From: Alteromonadaceae bacterium Bs31
Lineage (GTDB): Bacteria; Pseudomonadota; Gammaproteobacteria; Pseudomonadales; Cellvibrionaceae
Direction of reading: 5' to 3'
Length of the DNA stretch: 55,183 nucleotides
Assembly (NCBI GenBank): GCA_900177435.1
Contig: FXAI01000013.1
Coordinates: 72,501-127,683, forward strand
Below, piece after piece: positions 40,077-48,394 of this stretch. Under the pieces are notes generated by a model that did not search any database, was not told the origin of the DNA, and was given only the letters and a program-made list of their open reading frames with translations. The number at the start of each line of letters is the position of its first letter. The first letter of the stretch is position 1. Both the position numbers and the translations under genes were made by a program.

Positions 40077-40637
40077 ATGGATAATAAAGATCTCGTATGG
40101 GATTTGGATACCTTTAACAAACGCAAGCGTGCGCAAGACTTCGTCATGGGTTTTGAAAACCATCTCTGCGTATACTCTGGGTCGGTTGAACAGCTCTATA
40201 CCAATTACAATATTTTCTTTCCTCAGGAAGAGAATCGTAAGTTGGTCATCCTACCCAACCCTTACGCCCACCACGATACATTGCAAGGCATAATTGAACA
40301 GGCGGTTAAGCCAACGGGCTTGTTCATTATTCCGGCAAACCCGGATGGTAAAACGAAAAAGTTGAATATGATTTTGCCCCTAAAACAAGAGGATAAGAAG
40401 GGAAGGGCGGTTCCTCTGGAGGTGGGTCTTAAGCTGATCAATCAAAAGCGTTCTCCTCAGCGGCCCTTCCTACCTGTGCTGGTAAAAGGCGATTTACGCG
40501 AATTAAACGCTGAAACACCCTGTTTACATCTGCATGCACTTAACTTGTCTCATTTGCCGAAACTATCCGATTTGGATGTAAAAGATATCCAGCGAGTTGT
40601 CTTGGACAGGTTGCAAGCCTTGGCTGAGCGCCAATAA
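40077..40637 (+). CDS. hypothetical cytoplasmic protein
   Basis: This 186-residue soluble protein is not recognised. It starts DLVWDLDTFNKRKRAQDFVM and contains KLVILPNPYAHHDTLQGIIE and RPFLPVLVKGDLRELNAETP. There is no signal peptide or membrane segment, and the C-terminus is helical and charged. It is a single-gene unit: the upstream gap is 164 bases and a strong terminator follows directly. The composition matches the neighbours, so it looks native rather than acquired. Confidence 0.65.
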   Translation: MDNKDLVWDLDTFNKRKRAQDFVMGFENHLCVYSGSVEQLYTNYNIFFPQEENRKLVILPNPYAHHDTLQGIIEQAVKPTGLFIIPANPDGKTKKLNMILPLKQEDKKGRAVPLEVGLKLINQKRSPQRPFLPVLVKGDLRELNAETPCLHLHALNLSHLPKLSDLDVKDIQRVVLDRLQALAERQ

Positions 40638-40663
40638 AAAAGCCGGTGTAAGCACCGGCTTTT
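40638..40663 (+). terminator. rho-independent terminator
   Basis: AGCCGGTG (40641-40648), loop TAAG, CACCGGCT (40653-40660), then TTTT. A preceding A run makes it usable by the convergent TonB-like gene as well. Confidence 0.9.
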
Positions 40664-40701
40664 AGTCCTAAATCACTACTCGGGTAGTGTCATCGGATAG
40701 C

Positions 40702-41943
40702 CTACTTTTTCTTACTCTCTCTAAGCTGAAATACCACAGGCAAAGTAAAGGCAAATTGCTCGCCTCTGATTTCTTCCGGCATGGGAGGGAAAGGGCTGGC
40801 TTTCTTGGTTGCCTTAACTGCCGCTTTGTTTAGGCTTGCATGCTTCGCTTTTTCAATAACAACCACATCTTGCAGCTTGCCTTCCCTGTCGATAGTAATA
40901 CTTAATCTCACGGTACCCTGCCAGTTTCTGTCTATAGCTCGTTGGGGGTAGCTAAGGTATTTCTGCGAATAACGCTTGAGGTTTGATATATACAGTTGCT
41001 GTTTTAGCAGGCCCTCTGCGGTGAACTCAAGGTCGTCTTCATCTTCCTCAAAGAAGTCATCGTCCAGCAAGGCTTGCTGTGTAACGCTGGCTTTTGGTGG
41101 TGCCGTTGGCTCAGGTGTCGCGGGCACAGCTGCCTCCGTTTCGGGAGCTTGAGGAGCCTCAATTTGAGTAAGTTCAGGCGTTTCCGAGGAAATGGGCGCA
41201 GACGAAGCTAGATCTGGTTGAGGAGCGGTGACCGGCGGTGGAGCAGGGGCGTCAATTTGAGCTTCGCTAGCAATTGCGGCTGCAGCAGGGGCTGTGGCGG
41301 CGATAGCTGGGCGAGGCGTAGGACTAGAGCCTGCATTTCTCTCTACGGCTGCAATTCTCTCTTCGCTGGGGTAGGTGCCGTCGAATCGGGCAAGCAGGCC
41401 AGCTTCAATATTGCCGGCGGCAAGAAGGCCACTGCGGAAATCAGAGGATAAGGGTACTGGGCCTATCCAGGTGCGCAGTAGGAGGTCGAAAAAAGCGGTA
41501 TCAGCGACTTCGCCGAGCGTGGTCCCGTTTAGAATCATATAAACGCTATCACCACGCCTGTCTACGGTGAAAATATCGCCGGCCACAAGTCGAATCTTCA
41601 GCAAGTTACTGAAGTCCGCCATATTCTGGGCGTTGTCTGTTAGCTCTGAGGAACTGGCGTTGATCGCCATTCCCTCAATCCACATGCGCTTAAAGCTCCT
41701 CGCTGATAAGCGCTCTGCCAAAATTCTAACCTGGATACGCTTATCTTCCTGAGCGATGAGTATGTCGCGCGGTTGGCTGGAGAGTGTGGTTACTGAAAGG
41801 CCTGCAATAAAGCGCTCTTTCCCCAGCTCGGAGTGAATTGAAAGGCCATTCAAGCGTGGCTCTGCAAAGGCTTGAGCGAAAAAAGCCTGTACTGTGAACA
41901 GAACGAGATAAATGGCGGATCGTTTATTATTTAGTAGGCTCAT
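40702..41943 (-). CDS. TonB C-terminal-domain protein with chalcone-isomerase-like domain
   Basis: This 413-residue protein has a cleavable signal peptide (IYLVLFTVQAFFAQAFA) rather than a retained TonB anchor. Residues about 30-195 resemble the bacterial chalcone-isomerase-like domain (ARSFKRMWIEGMAINASS, AGDIFTVDRRGDSVYMILNG, FFDLLLRTWIGPVPLSSDF). A Pro/Ala/Glu-rich linker (about 205-290) and a short acidic run (DDDFFEEDEDDLEF) follow. The end is a TonB/TolA C-terminal domain (YPQRAIDRNWQGTVRLSITI, LQDVVVIEKAKHASLNKAAV). It probably works in the periplasm. No exbB/exbD is adjacent. Confidence 0.8.
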   Translation of the reverse strand: MSLLNNKRSAIYLVLFTVQAFFAQAFAEPRLNGLSIHSELGKERFIAGLSVTTLSSQPRDILIAQEDKRIQVRILAERLSARSFKRMWIEGMAINASSSELTDNAQNMADFSNLLKIRLVAGDIFTVDRRGDSVYMILNGTTLGEVADTAFFDLLLRTWIGPVPLSSDFRSGLLAAGNIEAGLLARFDGTYPSEERIAAVERNAGSSPTPRPAIAATAPAAAAIASEAQIDAPAPPPVTAPQPDLASSAPISSETPELTQIEAPQAPETEAAVPATPEPTAPPKASVTQQALLDDDFFEEDEDDLEFTAEGLLKQQLYISNLKRYSQKYLSYPQRAIDRNWQGTVRLSITIDREGKLQDVVVIEKAKHASLNKAAVKATKKASPFPPMPEEIRGEQFAFTLPVVFQLRESKKK

Positions 41944-42161
41944 AAGAATCTCTTTTTAAATTCTGACCGCTATATGAAGTTAACAAAAGTGGGGACAACA
42001 GCATCATTCATTGATGATGAACCTCCTTACCTGACAATACATATTCCCCTTAGAACTAAAGTACTACTTTACACAAATATAGCACTAACTCAAGTCTGTA
42101 GGCCCCTTTAGGCCAGAGCAGAGCAACCGGATAGCCACAGTTGCCTATTTGTGATGAATGG

Positions 42162-42281
42162 CGCGCCAGAGGCGCGACGATTGAATTACAATGCGCCAAA
42201 AGCCTTATTAGCAGGGGCTTAAGGCTTTTCCGTCTCCAAGAACGTATTATCTATGCAAGCGCCAAATAGTGATGGAGACGG
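42162..42281 (+). other. cluster of three inverted repeats in a 450-base gap
   Basis: Three stems follow each other: CGCGCC-AGA-GGCGCG (42162-42176), AAAAGCCTTA/TAAGGCTTTT (42198-42207 with 42220-42229), and CCGTCTCC/GGAGACGG (42230-42237 with 42274-42281). The second reads as a bidirectional terminator-like stem. The third encloses the start of a small open frame. The gap 41944-42393 between the divergent TonB-like and cyclic-nucleotide-binding genes holds nothing else recognised. It may be a small RNA or a regulatory leader. Confidence 0.4.
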
Positions 42282-42336
42282 CAGTTTTAAAAAATTGTTT
42301 GAAAATACCCACAAATTAGAACAGGCTCTACAATAA
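42253..42336 (+). CDS. possible 27-residue small protein
   Basis: ATG at 42253 opens 27 codons to TAA 42334-42336. The peptide starts MQAPNSDGDG and ends in an amphipathic KLFENTHKLEQALQ helix. No ribosome-binding site is visible (ATTATCT precedes), and it overlaps the third inverted repeat of the cluster. It could be chance; it is listed because the gap is otherwise empty. Confidence 0.2.
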   Translation: MQAPNSDGDGSFKKLFENTHKLEQALQ

Positions 42337-42393
42337 GAGTCTATTTTTTTATATGTATCTTTTTAATTAAGATTTATTGGCAAGCCAAATACT

Positions 42394-43086
42394 ATGGAAG
42401 TGCACCCTCTTCACAAATATCGCCAGGACTCGCTGGACAACCTGCTCTGTTCTATCCCTTTTTATAAGGCGATCAAACAGAGTGATACTTTGCAGTACGA
42501 TATGCTGATGAGTTACTCGCGCATCATCGAGTATCGTCCTGGTGAAGTGTTGTTGGAGCAGGGGCAGAAGGATCAGTGGTTATATTTCCTCTTGCGGGGG
42601 CAGCTGGCAGTGGTTGTTGGCACCGGGCAGCACGAACGCAAGGTGGTTAATTATATTACCCCTGGTGAGGTTTTTGGCGACTTAGCCGTGGTAATCGATC
42701 ATCTGCGCACGGCTACTGTTGTGGCCGACCCCAATTGCAAGTCTGTGATGGTATTCGGCACTGATTTTCAGGTCTTTGGTGAGCTTGGTAATTTCTCCAA
42801 AATATCTCTCGATACCAAGCTGGAATACTATCGTAATATGGTTCACAACCTTCGTTGGAAGTTGGAGGTATATCGTATGTCCTACCCAGATCAATCTTTT
42901 GCGAGCAATCACAGAAAGGTGAAACTCTACACCGGCAAGAAGGGTACGCTCGAAGAGCTCAATAGCCTGGATGAACAGGCTCGCGCACTAGCACGTCTGC
43001 TAGTAAGCTGGAACCTTGAGTTCGATCGCTTATCCATTTCTCCAAGAGAGAAGCTGGATTACGCCTCATTGATAGCGCTCGGTTAA
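42394..43086 (+). CDS. cyclic-nucleotide-binding-domain protein without HTH
   Basis: This 230-residue protein has a CRP-like cNMP-binding beta roll (about 20-130): IIEYRPGEVLLEQGQKDQWL, FLLRGQLAVVV, and the phosphate-binding cassette region PGEVFGDLAVVIDHLRTATV, where the usual GE...RTAT/S pattern is recognisable as GD...RTAT. The C-terminal third is helical, without a CRP helix-turn-helix, so it is not a DNA-binding regulator by itself. The ligand could be cAMP, c-di-GMP or none. A 255-base gap separates it from the PilZ gene. Confidence 0.8.
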   Translation: MEVHPLHKYRQDSLDNLLCSIPFYKAIKQSDTLQYDMLMSYSRIIEYRPGEVLLEQGQKDQWLYFLLRGQLAVVVGTGQHERKVVNYITPGEVFGDLAVVIDHLRTATVVADPNCKSVMVFGTDFQVFGELGNFSKISLDTKLEYYRNMVHNLRWKLEVYRMSYPDQSFASNHRKVKLYTGKKGTLEELNSLDEQARALARLLVSWNLEFDRLSISPREKLDYASLIALG

Positions 43087-43341
43087 AACCTTCTCCCCTT
43101 ATCAAAGCTATCCGCTCAGCAAGAGCTCATCATCGGCGCATCCTGCTGCTGTGCTGCGGGCTCGTTTTAATGGTCTATGTCTTTCAAATGTCCCGCGCGT
43201 CTGGCGCTTAGGGTGGGAAACCCCACTATTTATCTGCTTCCGCTCAGCCTTTTCACTCCGGCAGATTAAGCTCCCGTCGACTATTCTTAAACTGCTAGTC
43301 CAGTCGCTAACAGCTGAATTTTGAAGGGGAGGTGTGGTTTG

Positions 43342-44013
43342 GTGGAAGAATTGGCGCCCTTGGCGATAGATCAGTTGCAATTAAAGTTTGGCCAACTATT
43401 GCAGATTCAGCAATATATGAGTGCTGAAAAAAAGCTCTATGACTGTACCTTTGTTGGAGGTGTTCCGGGGCAGACTTTAATTATTTCTATGCCTGAGTCG
43501 GGTGAATTTCCCGATTTACATGAAGGAGATAAAATTGCCATAAGAGTAAAAACCGCTAGCGGTGTAGCGGCGTTTCCCACGGTAGTTTTATATTTGGCAG
43601 AAATACCCTTGTATATGGTTTACCTCGATTACCCCAGCGATATTCAATTTAAACAAATACGCAGCGCAACCCGGGTAAACGTCGCCTTGCCTGTTCTGGC
43701 ATCTAATAGTAAACGACCTGAGCTTAGGTCCGTGGTTGGGCGAATATCAGATATTAGTACGACCGGCGCACATTTGTTTTTTGAGCAGGATGTAGGAGAT
43801 ATTGGCGACCAAGTGCAACTTAAAGGGAAGTTTGCGGTGGCGGGTATTAGGCGTACCTTGGTTCTAACCGTACTTGTACGTGCCAAACAATCTCAGGCTT
43901 CGGAATTTGAATATGGGGTAGAATTTATTGAGCAGGACGAAGAAATAATGCTGGTGTTATTTGGTTTTGTGTACAGCGCGATGACCCAGGGAGAGCCGAA
44001 GGTTGTTGAATAA
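43342..44013 (+). CDS. PilZ-domain c-di-GMP-binding protein (YcgR-like)
   Basis: This 223-residue protein has an N-terminal YcgR-like domain (about 30-110) and a PilZ domain: the c-di-GMP motif RxxxR appears in QIRSATRVNV and the DxSxxG motif in RISDISTTGAHLFFE. The domain ends EFEYGVEFIEQDEEI. It should sense c-di-GMP and act on motility or envelope functions. The frame is open to a TTG at 43321; the GTG at 43342 is preferred because GGGAGG lies nine bases upstream. Its end overlaps the next gene by 11 bases. Confidence 0.87.
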   Translation: MEELAPLAIDQLQLKFGQLLQIQQYMSAEKKLYDCTFVGGVPGQTLIISMPESGEFPDLHEGDKIAIRVKTASGVAAFPTVVLYLAEIPLYMVYLDYPSDIQFKQIRSATRVNVALPVLASNSKRPELRSVVGRISDISTTGAHLFFEQDVGDIGDQVQLKGKFAVAGIRRTLVLTVLVRAKQSQASEFEYGVEFIEQDEEIMLVLFGFVYSAMTQGEPKVVE

Positions 44014-44632
44014 AATCGTACTTGGGTTATTAGTATGCCTTTCTGTTTCAGCACAAGCGCTGGATGAAAACCGGCTTTGGCTGCCAGTTAAATATCACAA
44101 GTACTATCTGGATTTAAAAGAGTCGGCCCTGGCAGCAGAAGCCCTTGAAAACTGCAGCGAGGTTTTAAGAGGGGTTATAGATCTCGAGCAGAGCAGCAAA
44201 GGCCACCCGATTTTTCGTATATTGTGTCGGCGTCCGGATGGTATTAGCTATAACGAAATGGTGGATGGCCTCTCCAAGCAGACCCTCACAACGCAGTTAA
44301 TCGAAGAAACTCTTTCAGCGGAAGAATTGGAACGATTAAGGCTCGAAGAAGAGGCCAGGTTGGCGAAGGAAGAAGCGTTGCAGCAAGAAAGGTTTTCCAG
44401 AGAGTGTGAACGATTGCTGGTAGAAAAGACGCGTTTGATGCTGGAAATGCAACGGCTGACTCCAGCAGGGGCTGAACCTGATGAGTTTTCCATGCTTGCT
44501 GCTGCATACACTGTTGACTTTAATGCAGTATCAATAGGAGGTCAGCCCTTAAAATACCAATCTTTGTGCCGTGTGCAAGTTACAGAGGGAGAGGTTTTAC
44601 AGGCGGAAGTAATCATCAAGCCAAGGCGCTGA
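44003..44632 (+). CDS. periplasmic hypothetical protein with coiled coil
   Basis: This 209-residue protein has a signal peptide (KIVLGLLVCLSVSAQA). It starts at TTG 44003 or 44006, inside the end of the PilZ gene, so the two are coupled. A Glu/Ala/Arg-rich coiled coil lies at about 105-155 (SAEELERLRLEEEARLAKEE). The flanks hold four Cys (NCSEVL, RILCRRPDG, SRECERL, SLCRVQV) that may form disulfides. I do not recognise a family. It ends in a strong terminator. Confidence 0.65.
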   Translation: MLNKIVLGLLVCLSVSAQALDENRLWLPVKYHKYYLDLKESALAAEALENCSEVLRGVIDLEQSSKGHPIFRILCRRPDGISYNEMVDGLSKQTLTTQLIEETLSAEELERLRLEEEARLAKEEALQQERFSRECERLLVEKTRLMLEMQRLTPAGAEPDEFSMLAAAYTVDFNAVSIGGQPLKYQSLCRVQVTEGEVLQAEVIIKPRR

Positions 44633-44646
44633 GTTAGCCTTGGCAT

Positions 44647-44676
44647 AAAAAAAAGGCGCCAAATGGCGCCTTTTTT
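44647..44676 (+). terminator. bidirectional rho-independent terminator
   Basis: An A run, GGCGCCA (44655-44661), loop AA-like, TGGCGCC (44664-44670), then TTTTTT. It lies between convergent genes and can serve both. Confidence 0.9.
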
Positions 44677-44703
44677 ATTTCACTGCAACAGCGTAGTCAA
44701 AGA

Positions 44704-45570
44704 CTATGCTTTCTTTGGTGGACGACCACGACGTTTTGGGGCGCCTTTAGCTGCTGGTGCTTTTTTAGCTGCAGCCGGACGACCGCGCTTCTTAGGAGCT
44801 GCCTTAACGGCGGTTTTCTTAGCGGCAGGACGACCACGCTTCTTAGGCGCTGCTTTAGCTGCGGTTTTCTTAGCCGCAGGACGGCCGCGCTTCTTAGGTG
44901 CTGCTTTGGCTGCAGTTTTCTTAGCGGCAGGACGACCACGCTTCTTAGGTGCTGCTTTAGTTTTAGCGGTGGCTTTCTTGGCTACTGTCTTAGTTTTAGC
45001 TTTGGCTTTCTTGGCGGCAGCTCTAGTTTTGGCGGCAGCTTTCTTGGCGGCAGCTTTAGCGCGAGCAGCGGCTTTTTTGGCAGCAGCTTTTTCTCGGATA
45101 GCGGCTTTTTTAGCGGCTGCTTTCTCTTTTATTGCTGTCTTCTTGGCCAATGCTTTAGCGGCGGCGGCGGCTTTCTTGGTGTAAGCAGCTTCTTCTTTTG
45201 CTACTGCTTTAGCCAAAGTTGCTGCTTGGGCTGCTTCTGACTTGGCTTTAGCCTGTGTGGCTTTGGCGTCAGACAGAACGGCTTTTGCTGCGCTTGCTGC
45301 GGCATTAGCTGCAGAAGCAGCTGTGCGAGCGGCAGCCAATTGCTTGGCTTGAGCGGCAGATTTCTTTTTCGCGCGAATAGATGCCAGTTTTGCTTTTGCG
45401 GAGCCAGCTTTCTTGGCAGCCGCGGCGGCTTTGGTTGAGGCAGATTTAAGAGCAGCGTCAGCAGAATTAACTGCGGTAGCTCTTGCTTTTTCCAGTTTGC
45501 CTTTTAACGCAGCGATTTCCTTCTCGAGCGCTGCTACAGAATCTACAACTTTTGCTTTTCTAGCGGCCAT
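44704..45570 (-). CDS. AlgP-like histone H1-type Lys/Ala protein with AT-hooks
   Basis: The 288-residue protein is almost all Ala and Lys. After an N-terminal coiled-coil start (DSVAALEKEIAALKGKLEKA), residues about 30-200 are Ala/Lys-rich helix. Residues 205-288 hold five copies of an AT-hook unit with the KKRGRP core in 17-residue periods (the last is KRRGRPPKKA). AlgP (AlgR3) of Pseudomonas has a similar histone H1-like tail, and such proteins bind DNA non-specifically. A chromosome-compacting role is inferred. The plus-strand open frame across it is a shadow of its low-complexity codons. Confidence 0.85.
   Translation of the reverse strand: MAARKAKVVDSVAALEKEIAALKGKLEKARATAVNSADAALKSASTKAAAAAKKAGSAKAKLASIRAKKKSAAQAKQLAAARTAASAANAAASAAKAVLSDAKATQAKAKSEAAQAATLAKAVAKEEAAYTKKAAAAAKALAKKTAIKEKAAAKKAAIREKAAAKKAAARAKAAAKKAAAKTRAAAKKAKAKTKTVAKKATAKTKAAPKKRGRPAAKKTAAKAAPKKRGRPAAKKTAAKAAPKKRGRPAAKKTAVKAAPKKRGRPAAAKKAPAAKGAPKRRGRPPKKA
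44707..44958 (-). repeat. 51-base tandem coding repeats (AT-hook units)
   Basis: Five units, three of 51 bases, one of 57 and one shortened, encode the AT-hook tail of the AlgP-like gene. The units differ at synonymous sites but share the core for KKRGRPAAKK. Such arrays change copy number by slippage or recombination. Confidence 0.85.
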
Positions 45571-46207
45571 AGTAATTACCCTTACCCTTTTGTTGATTGT
45601 GCTTATGAAAGTTGTAGCACTACATTACGAAATAACAAGAAAAATTCAAGTTTTTTCATCAATTTAGCGAGTTTTTCTAGTGTTTTTTTTTAAAAAAACC
45701 AAATTTTTATAAAAAAGCCATCAGAATTCAGATTTGCAGTGAGTAACGGCCATAGAAGCACAAAAAAAAATTCGTGATTAAAGTGCTGTTTTGAGTTTGT
45801 TTTCAGCACCATTAATGCTCCGTTTTTTTGTGTAAAAAGCCCTCAATAAAAATTAGATAGGGCGTTCATTTTGGTATTGAAAAGGTGACAAAGGCTGAAT
45901 ATTAGAATCCAACAGCGCGGATGCTCAGGCTGTTTTAATAAAAACGATTAAAAAAGGTCTGGAAGGAATGCTTGCAGGGCATATTTTATAAAACGATGGC
46001 TTGATTATCGAAAACAAGGGTGTATTGCTGTATATTAATACAGGCAATAGGCCAGAGTAGGCCTGATTAATCCTGTTTGGTGATATTTATTGTCTTTTCT
46101 CCCTGGCTGATATTAATAAATCAACGCATTAACAGCAGATTTTTTGTAGTTATTGGTAGTTATTGGCAATTCGGGCGGAGAGATTTTAAATGCTTGGGGA
46201 AATTTCA
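45571..46207 (+). other. 637-base gap upstream of dinB
   Basis: The gap is A/T-rich. It holds the promoter side of the AlgP-like gene, several T runs, a LexA box at 46028 and a short AGGCC/AGGCCT inverted repeat just after it (about 46048-46065). No coding frame or RNA gene was recognised. Confidence 0.5.
46028..46043 (+). promoter_or_regulatory. LexA (SOS) box
   Basis: CTGTATATTAATACAG fits the LexA consensus CTG-N10-CAG with a near-perfect palindrome of alternating A/T. It lies about 165 bases upstream of the dinB ATG, so a long leader or an intermediate promoter is implied. It fits known SOS control of DNA polymerase IV. Confidence 0.8.
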
Positions 46208-47287
46208 ATGCGGAAAATTATCCATGTCGATGCTGATTGCTTCTATGCCGCATTGGAAATGCGGGAAAACCCTGCGTTACGGGATGTACCCCTGGCCGTT
46301 GGTGGCAACCCGGATGGTCGCGGAGTTGTAGCTACCTGCAATTACCTCGCTCGGCAGTATGGTGTGCGTTCTGCAATGGCGTCAGCCAATGCCAGACGGT
46401 TGTGCCCTAATCTGGTGTTTGTAAAGCCAAATTTTAACTTGTACAAGCGTGCTTCTGAGGAAATGAGGGAAATATTTGCTCAATTTAGCGACTTAATCGA
46501 GCCGGCTTCTCTTGATGAAGCCTATTTAGATGTTAGTGAAAGCGAGCAGTGCCGGGGTAGTGCTACCTTGATAGCCAGCCAAATTCGGCAGCTTGTATAT
46601 CAGGAAATAGGTATTACGGTTTCTGCAGGCATTGCCCCCGTTAAGTTCCTCGCAAAAATAGCCAGCGATTGGAATAAGCCCAACGGCATGTTTACGGTAA
46701 GCCCCGCTGAAGTTGCAACGTTTTGTCTCAACTTACCGTTGACAAAACTGCCCGGGGTTGGGAAAGCAACCTCGACGAAATTGGCGCGTTTAGGGCTATT
46801 TAACTGTCGAGACATACTGCAATGCGATAAAGACCTGCTGGTAAGTACATTTGGAAAATATTCCTATTCGTTAATACAAATGTCTGAAGGAAAAGACTCC
46901 AGGTTGGTTAAACCTAACCACGCTCGTAAATCTATCAGCATCGAGCGAACCTATTCGGCAGATCTTGATAACCAAGCGGCGCTGGCGGAGTGCTTACCGG
47001 AGCTAATGGATGGTTTGCGGCAGCGCTACAGAAACTTACCTAAGCAATATACTGTTTTAAAAAAGTACGTAAAATTGAAGTTCGATAACTTTCAGCATAC
47101 AACCATGGAAATGACCCTCTCCCAAAATGCAGATCCCCTCTGTTTTGATGATTTTCAACGTCTCATGACGGTAGGTTGGTGCCGCCAGAAACGGGCAGTA
47201 CGACTGATGGGCTTGGGTTTCCGTTTGGCAGAGGGCTCCCATAGCTCTTTGCAGCTACCCTTGCCCTTCCCTTGCTCTGGGCTGTAA
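46208..47287 (+). CDS. dinB: DNA polymerase IV
   Basis: This 359-residue Y-family polymerase copies past lesions. Catalytic acids are in IIHVDADCFYAALEMRENP and PASLDEAYLDVSE. The GYGR-like/thumb HhH reads LTKLPGVGKATSTKLARLG, and the little-finger domain follows from ARKSISIERTYSADL. The start at 46208 matches the family; an ATG at 46190 adds six residues. Both have G-rich sequences nearby (GGAG at 46174, GGGGA at 46195). It ends without the usual C-terminal clamp-binding QLxL(F) being certain: LQLPLPF near the end is a good candidate. Confidence 0.95.
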   Translation: MRKIIHVDADCFYAALEMRENPALRDVPLAVGGNPDGRGVVATCNYLARQYGVRSAMASANARRLCPNLVFVKPNFNLYKRASEEMREIFAQFSDLIEPASLDEAYLDVSESEQCRGSATLIASQIRQLVYQEIGITVSAGIAPVKFLAKIASDWNKPNGMFTVSPAEVATFCLNLPLTKLPGVGKATSTKLARLGLFNCRDILQCDKDLLVSTFGKYSYSLIQMSEGKDSRLVKPNHARKSISIERTYSADLDNQAALAECLPELMDGLRQRYRNLPKQYTVLKKYVKLKFDNFQHTTMEMTLSQNADPLCFDDFQRLMTVGWCRQKRAVRLMGLGFRLAEGSHSSLQLPLPFPCSGL

Positions 47288-47650
47288 AGGGGGCCTAATA
47301 GTGTTGAGAGCTAGTTGAGGCCGCTAAAAGTGAAGCCGCCAATGGCTCGAAATTAGCCGAAATTTGACCAAAACCCTGCTCTCTCGCGTGAACAAATGCG
47401 CTGGAACAAATCTTTGTCACATATCACCGCCGAGCGTGATTCCAGCGAGCAGATCAGATAAACTTGGTGTAGAATGCCGTTCAGCCGCTGTAGCTGCTGC
47501 TGTTGTGCTGCAGCATCGCTTTGCCCAAGGGCTTGCGTATGCACATAAATTCAACCGGCTGGAACAGCTATTGAGCCGTTCCATCATAAGGCCGGGTTGG
47601 CAAAGGGGTGCTATGCTCATTCACATCCCCGATAGTTTGGAGAATAAATA
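47288..47650 (+). other. gap without a recognised gene
   Basis: The 363 bases between dinB and exbD hold a CTG/CAG-rich stretch (about 47484-47516) and a TAGAAT (about 47470) that could be a -10 box for exbD. Open frames on both strands here start with rare codons or match nothing. Confidence 0.4.
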
Positions 47651-48070
47651 GTGAGTCGTAAAAAACATCATAAGAAGTCGAAGGAAGATAAAGCCGAGAT
47701 CGACTTGACACCAATGCTTGACGTTGTATTCATCATGCTTATCTTCTTTATTGTTACGGCATCGTTTGTTAAGGAGCGATCCCTCGGTTTGAATGTGCCC
47801 GAAAACACAGATAACCCACCACCACCTGATGAAAAGAGCAAAAGTATTCTGGTGATGATTAATGCAAACGATGAAATTTTCATAGACCAGCGCAGGGTAG
47901 ATATTCGTTCCGTACGTTCTCTAATTGCTCAGAAGAGTGCAGAAAGCCCAGAAGGCGGCGTAGTGGTAATGGCTGATGAGCAAGCCTCTACTAAATCCTA
48001 TGTAGCCATTGCGGATGCGGCTCGCGAAGCTAATATCCCCAACGTATCCTTGGTGCCTCGCAACAATTAA
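47651..48070 (+). CDS. exbD: ExbD/TolR-family biopolymer transport protein
   Basis: This 139-residue protein has a Lys-rich cytoplasmic start, one membrane helix with the conserved channel Asp (IDLTPMLDVVFIMLIFFIVT), and a periplasmic domain (DQRRVDIRSVRSLI). It partners an ExbB proton channel to energise TonB. The start is GTG with GGAG about ten bases upstream. It stands alone here: no exbB or tonB is adjacent, and a terminator follows. It is a second ExbD/TolR paralogue in the window besides tolR. Confidence 0.88.
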   Translation: MSRKKHHKKSKEDKAEIDLTPMLDVVFIMLIFFIVTASFVKERSLGLNVPENTDNPPPPDEKSKSILVMINANDEIFIDQRRVDIRSVRSLIAQKSAESPEGGVVVMADEQASTKSYVAIADAAREANIPNVSLVPRNN

Positions 48071-48082
48071 TTGCCGTTTTAC

Positions 48083-48129
48083 CCAAGGCATAAAAAAAAC
48101 CGCTTAATTGCGGTTTTTTTATGCCTTGG
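48083..48129 (+). terminator. extended bidirectional terminator
   Basis: An A8 run, CCGC (48100-48103), loop TTAATT, GCGG (48110-48113), then T7. This is framed by a longer outer stem CCAAGGCA (48083-48090) with TGCCTTGG (48122-48129). It closes exbD. Confidence 0.9.
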
Positions 48130-48394
48130 AAAGGTGCGGTTGTGGAATAAAGTGGGTTAACGCCCCTTTCGGCCCCGTTATTTGTAAAAGTGCAGCATAG
48201 CTTTAACGCATATCGCAATCGAATCAACGGATGAGGGGGCATCTAGCTCGCTCCCTTCCTTTCTATAATTATCTCAAAGCCCTCACAATAACTAACGCTC
48301 AACGGTATTCTGTGGAGATTGCGTCCTCTCGTTAATATCTTCTTACGGCTTTATTCATCAGAACCCGAGCTTAGTGAAGAGAAGGAGGGAAGTG

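Noticed and set aside
42162-42281. c-di-GMP (GEMM) riboswitch
   Set aside because: The region is near c-di-GMP-type genes, but the conserved aptamer sequences are absent.
44663-45184. 173-codon plus-strand frame of Ala/Phe/Leu repeats
   Set aside because: It is the antisense shadow of the Lys/Ala repeats of the AlgP-like gene, which has the proper start and terminator.
47364-47651. 95-codon frame between dinB and exbD
   Set aside because: TTG start, no ribosome-binding site, no recognisable pattern; an equally long frame lies on the other strand.
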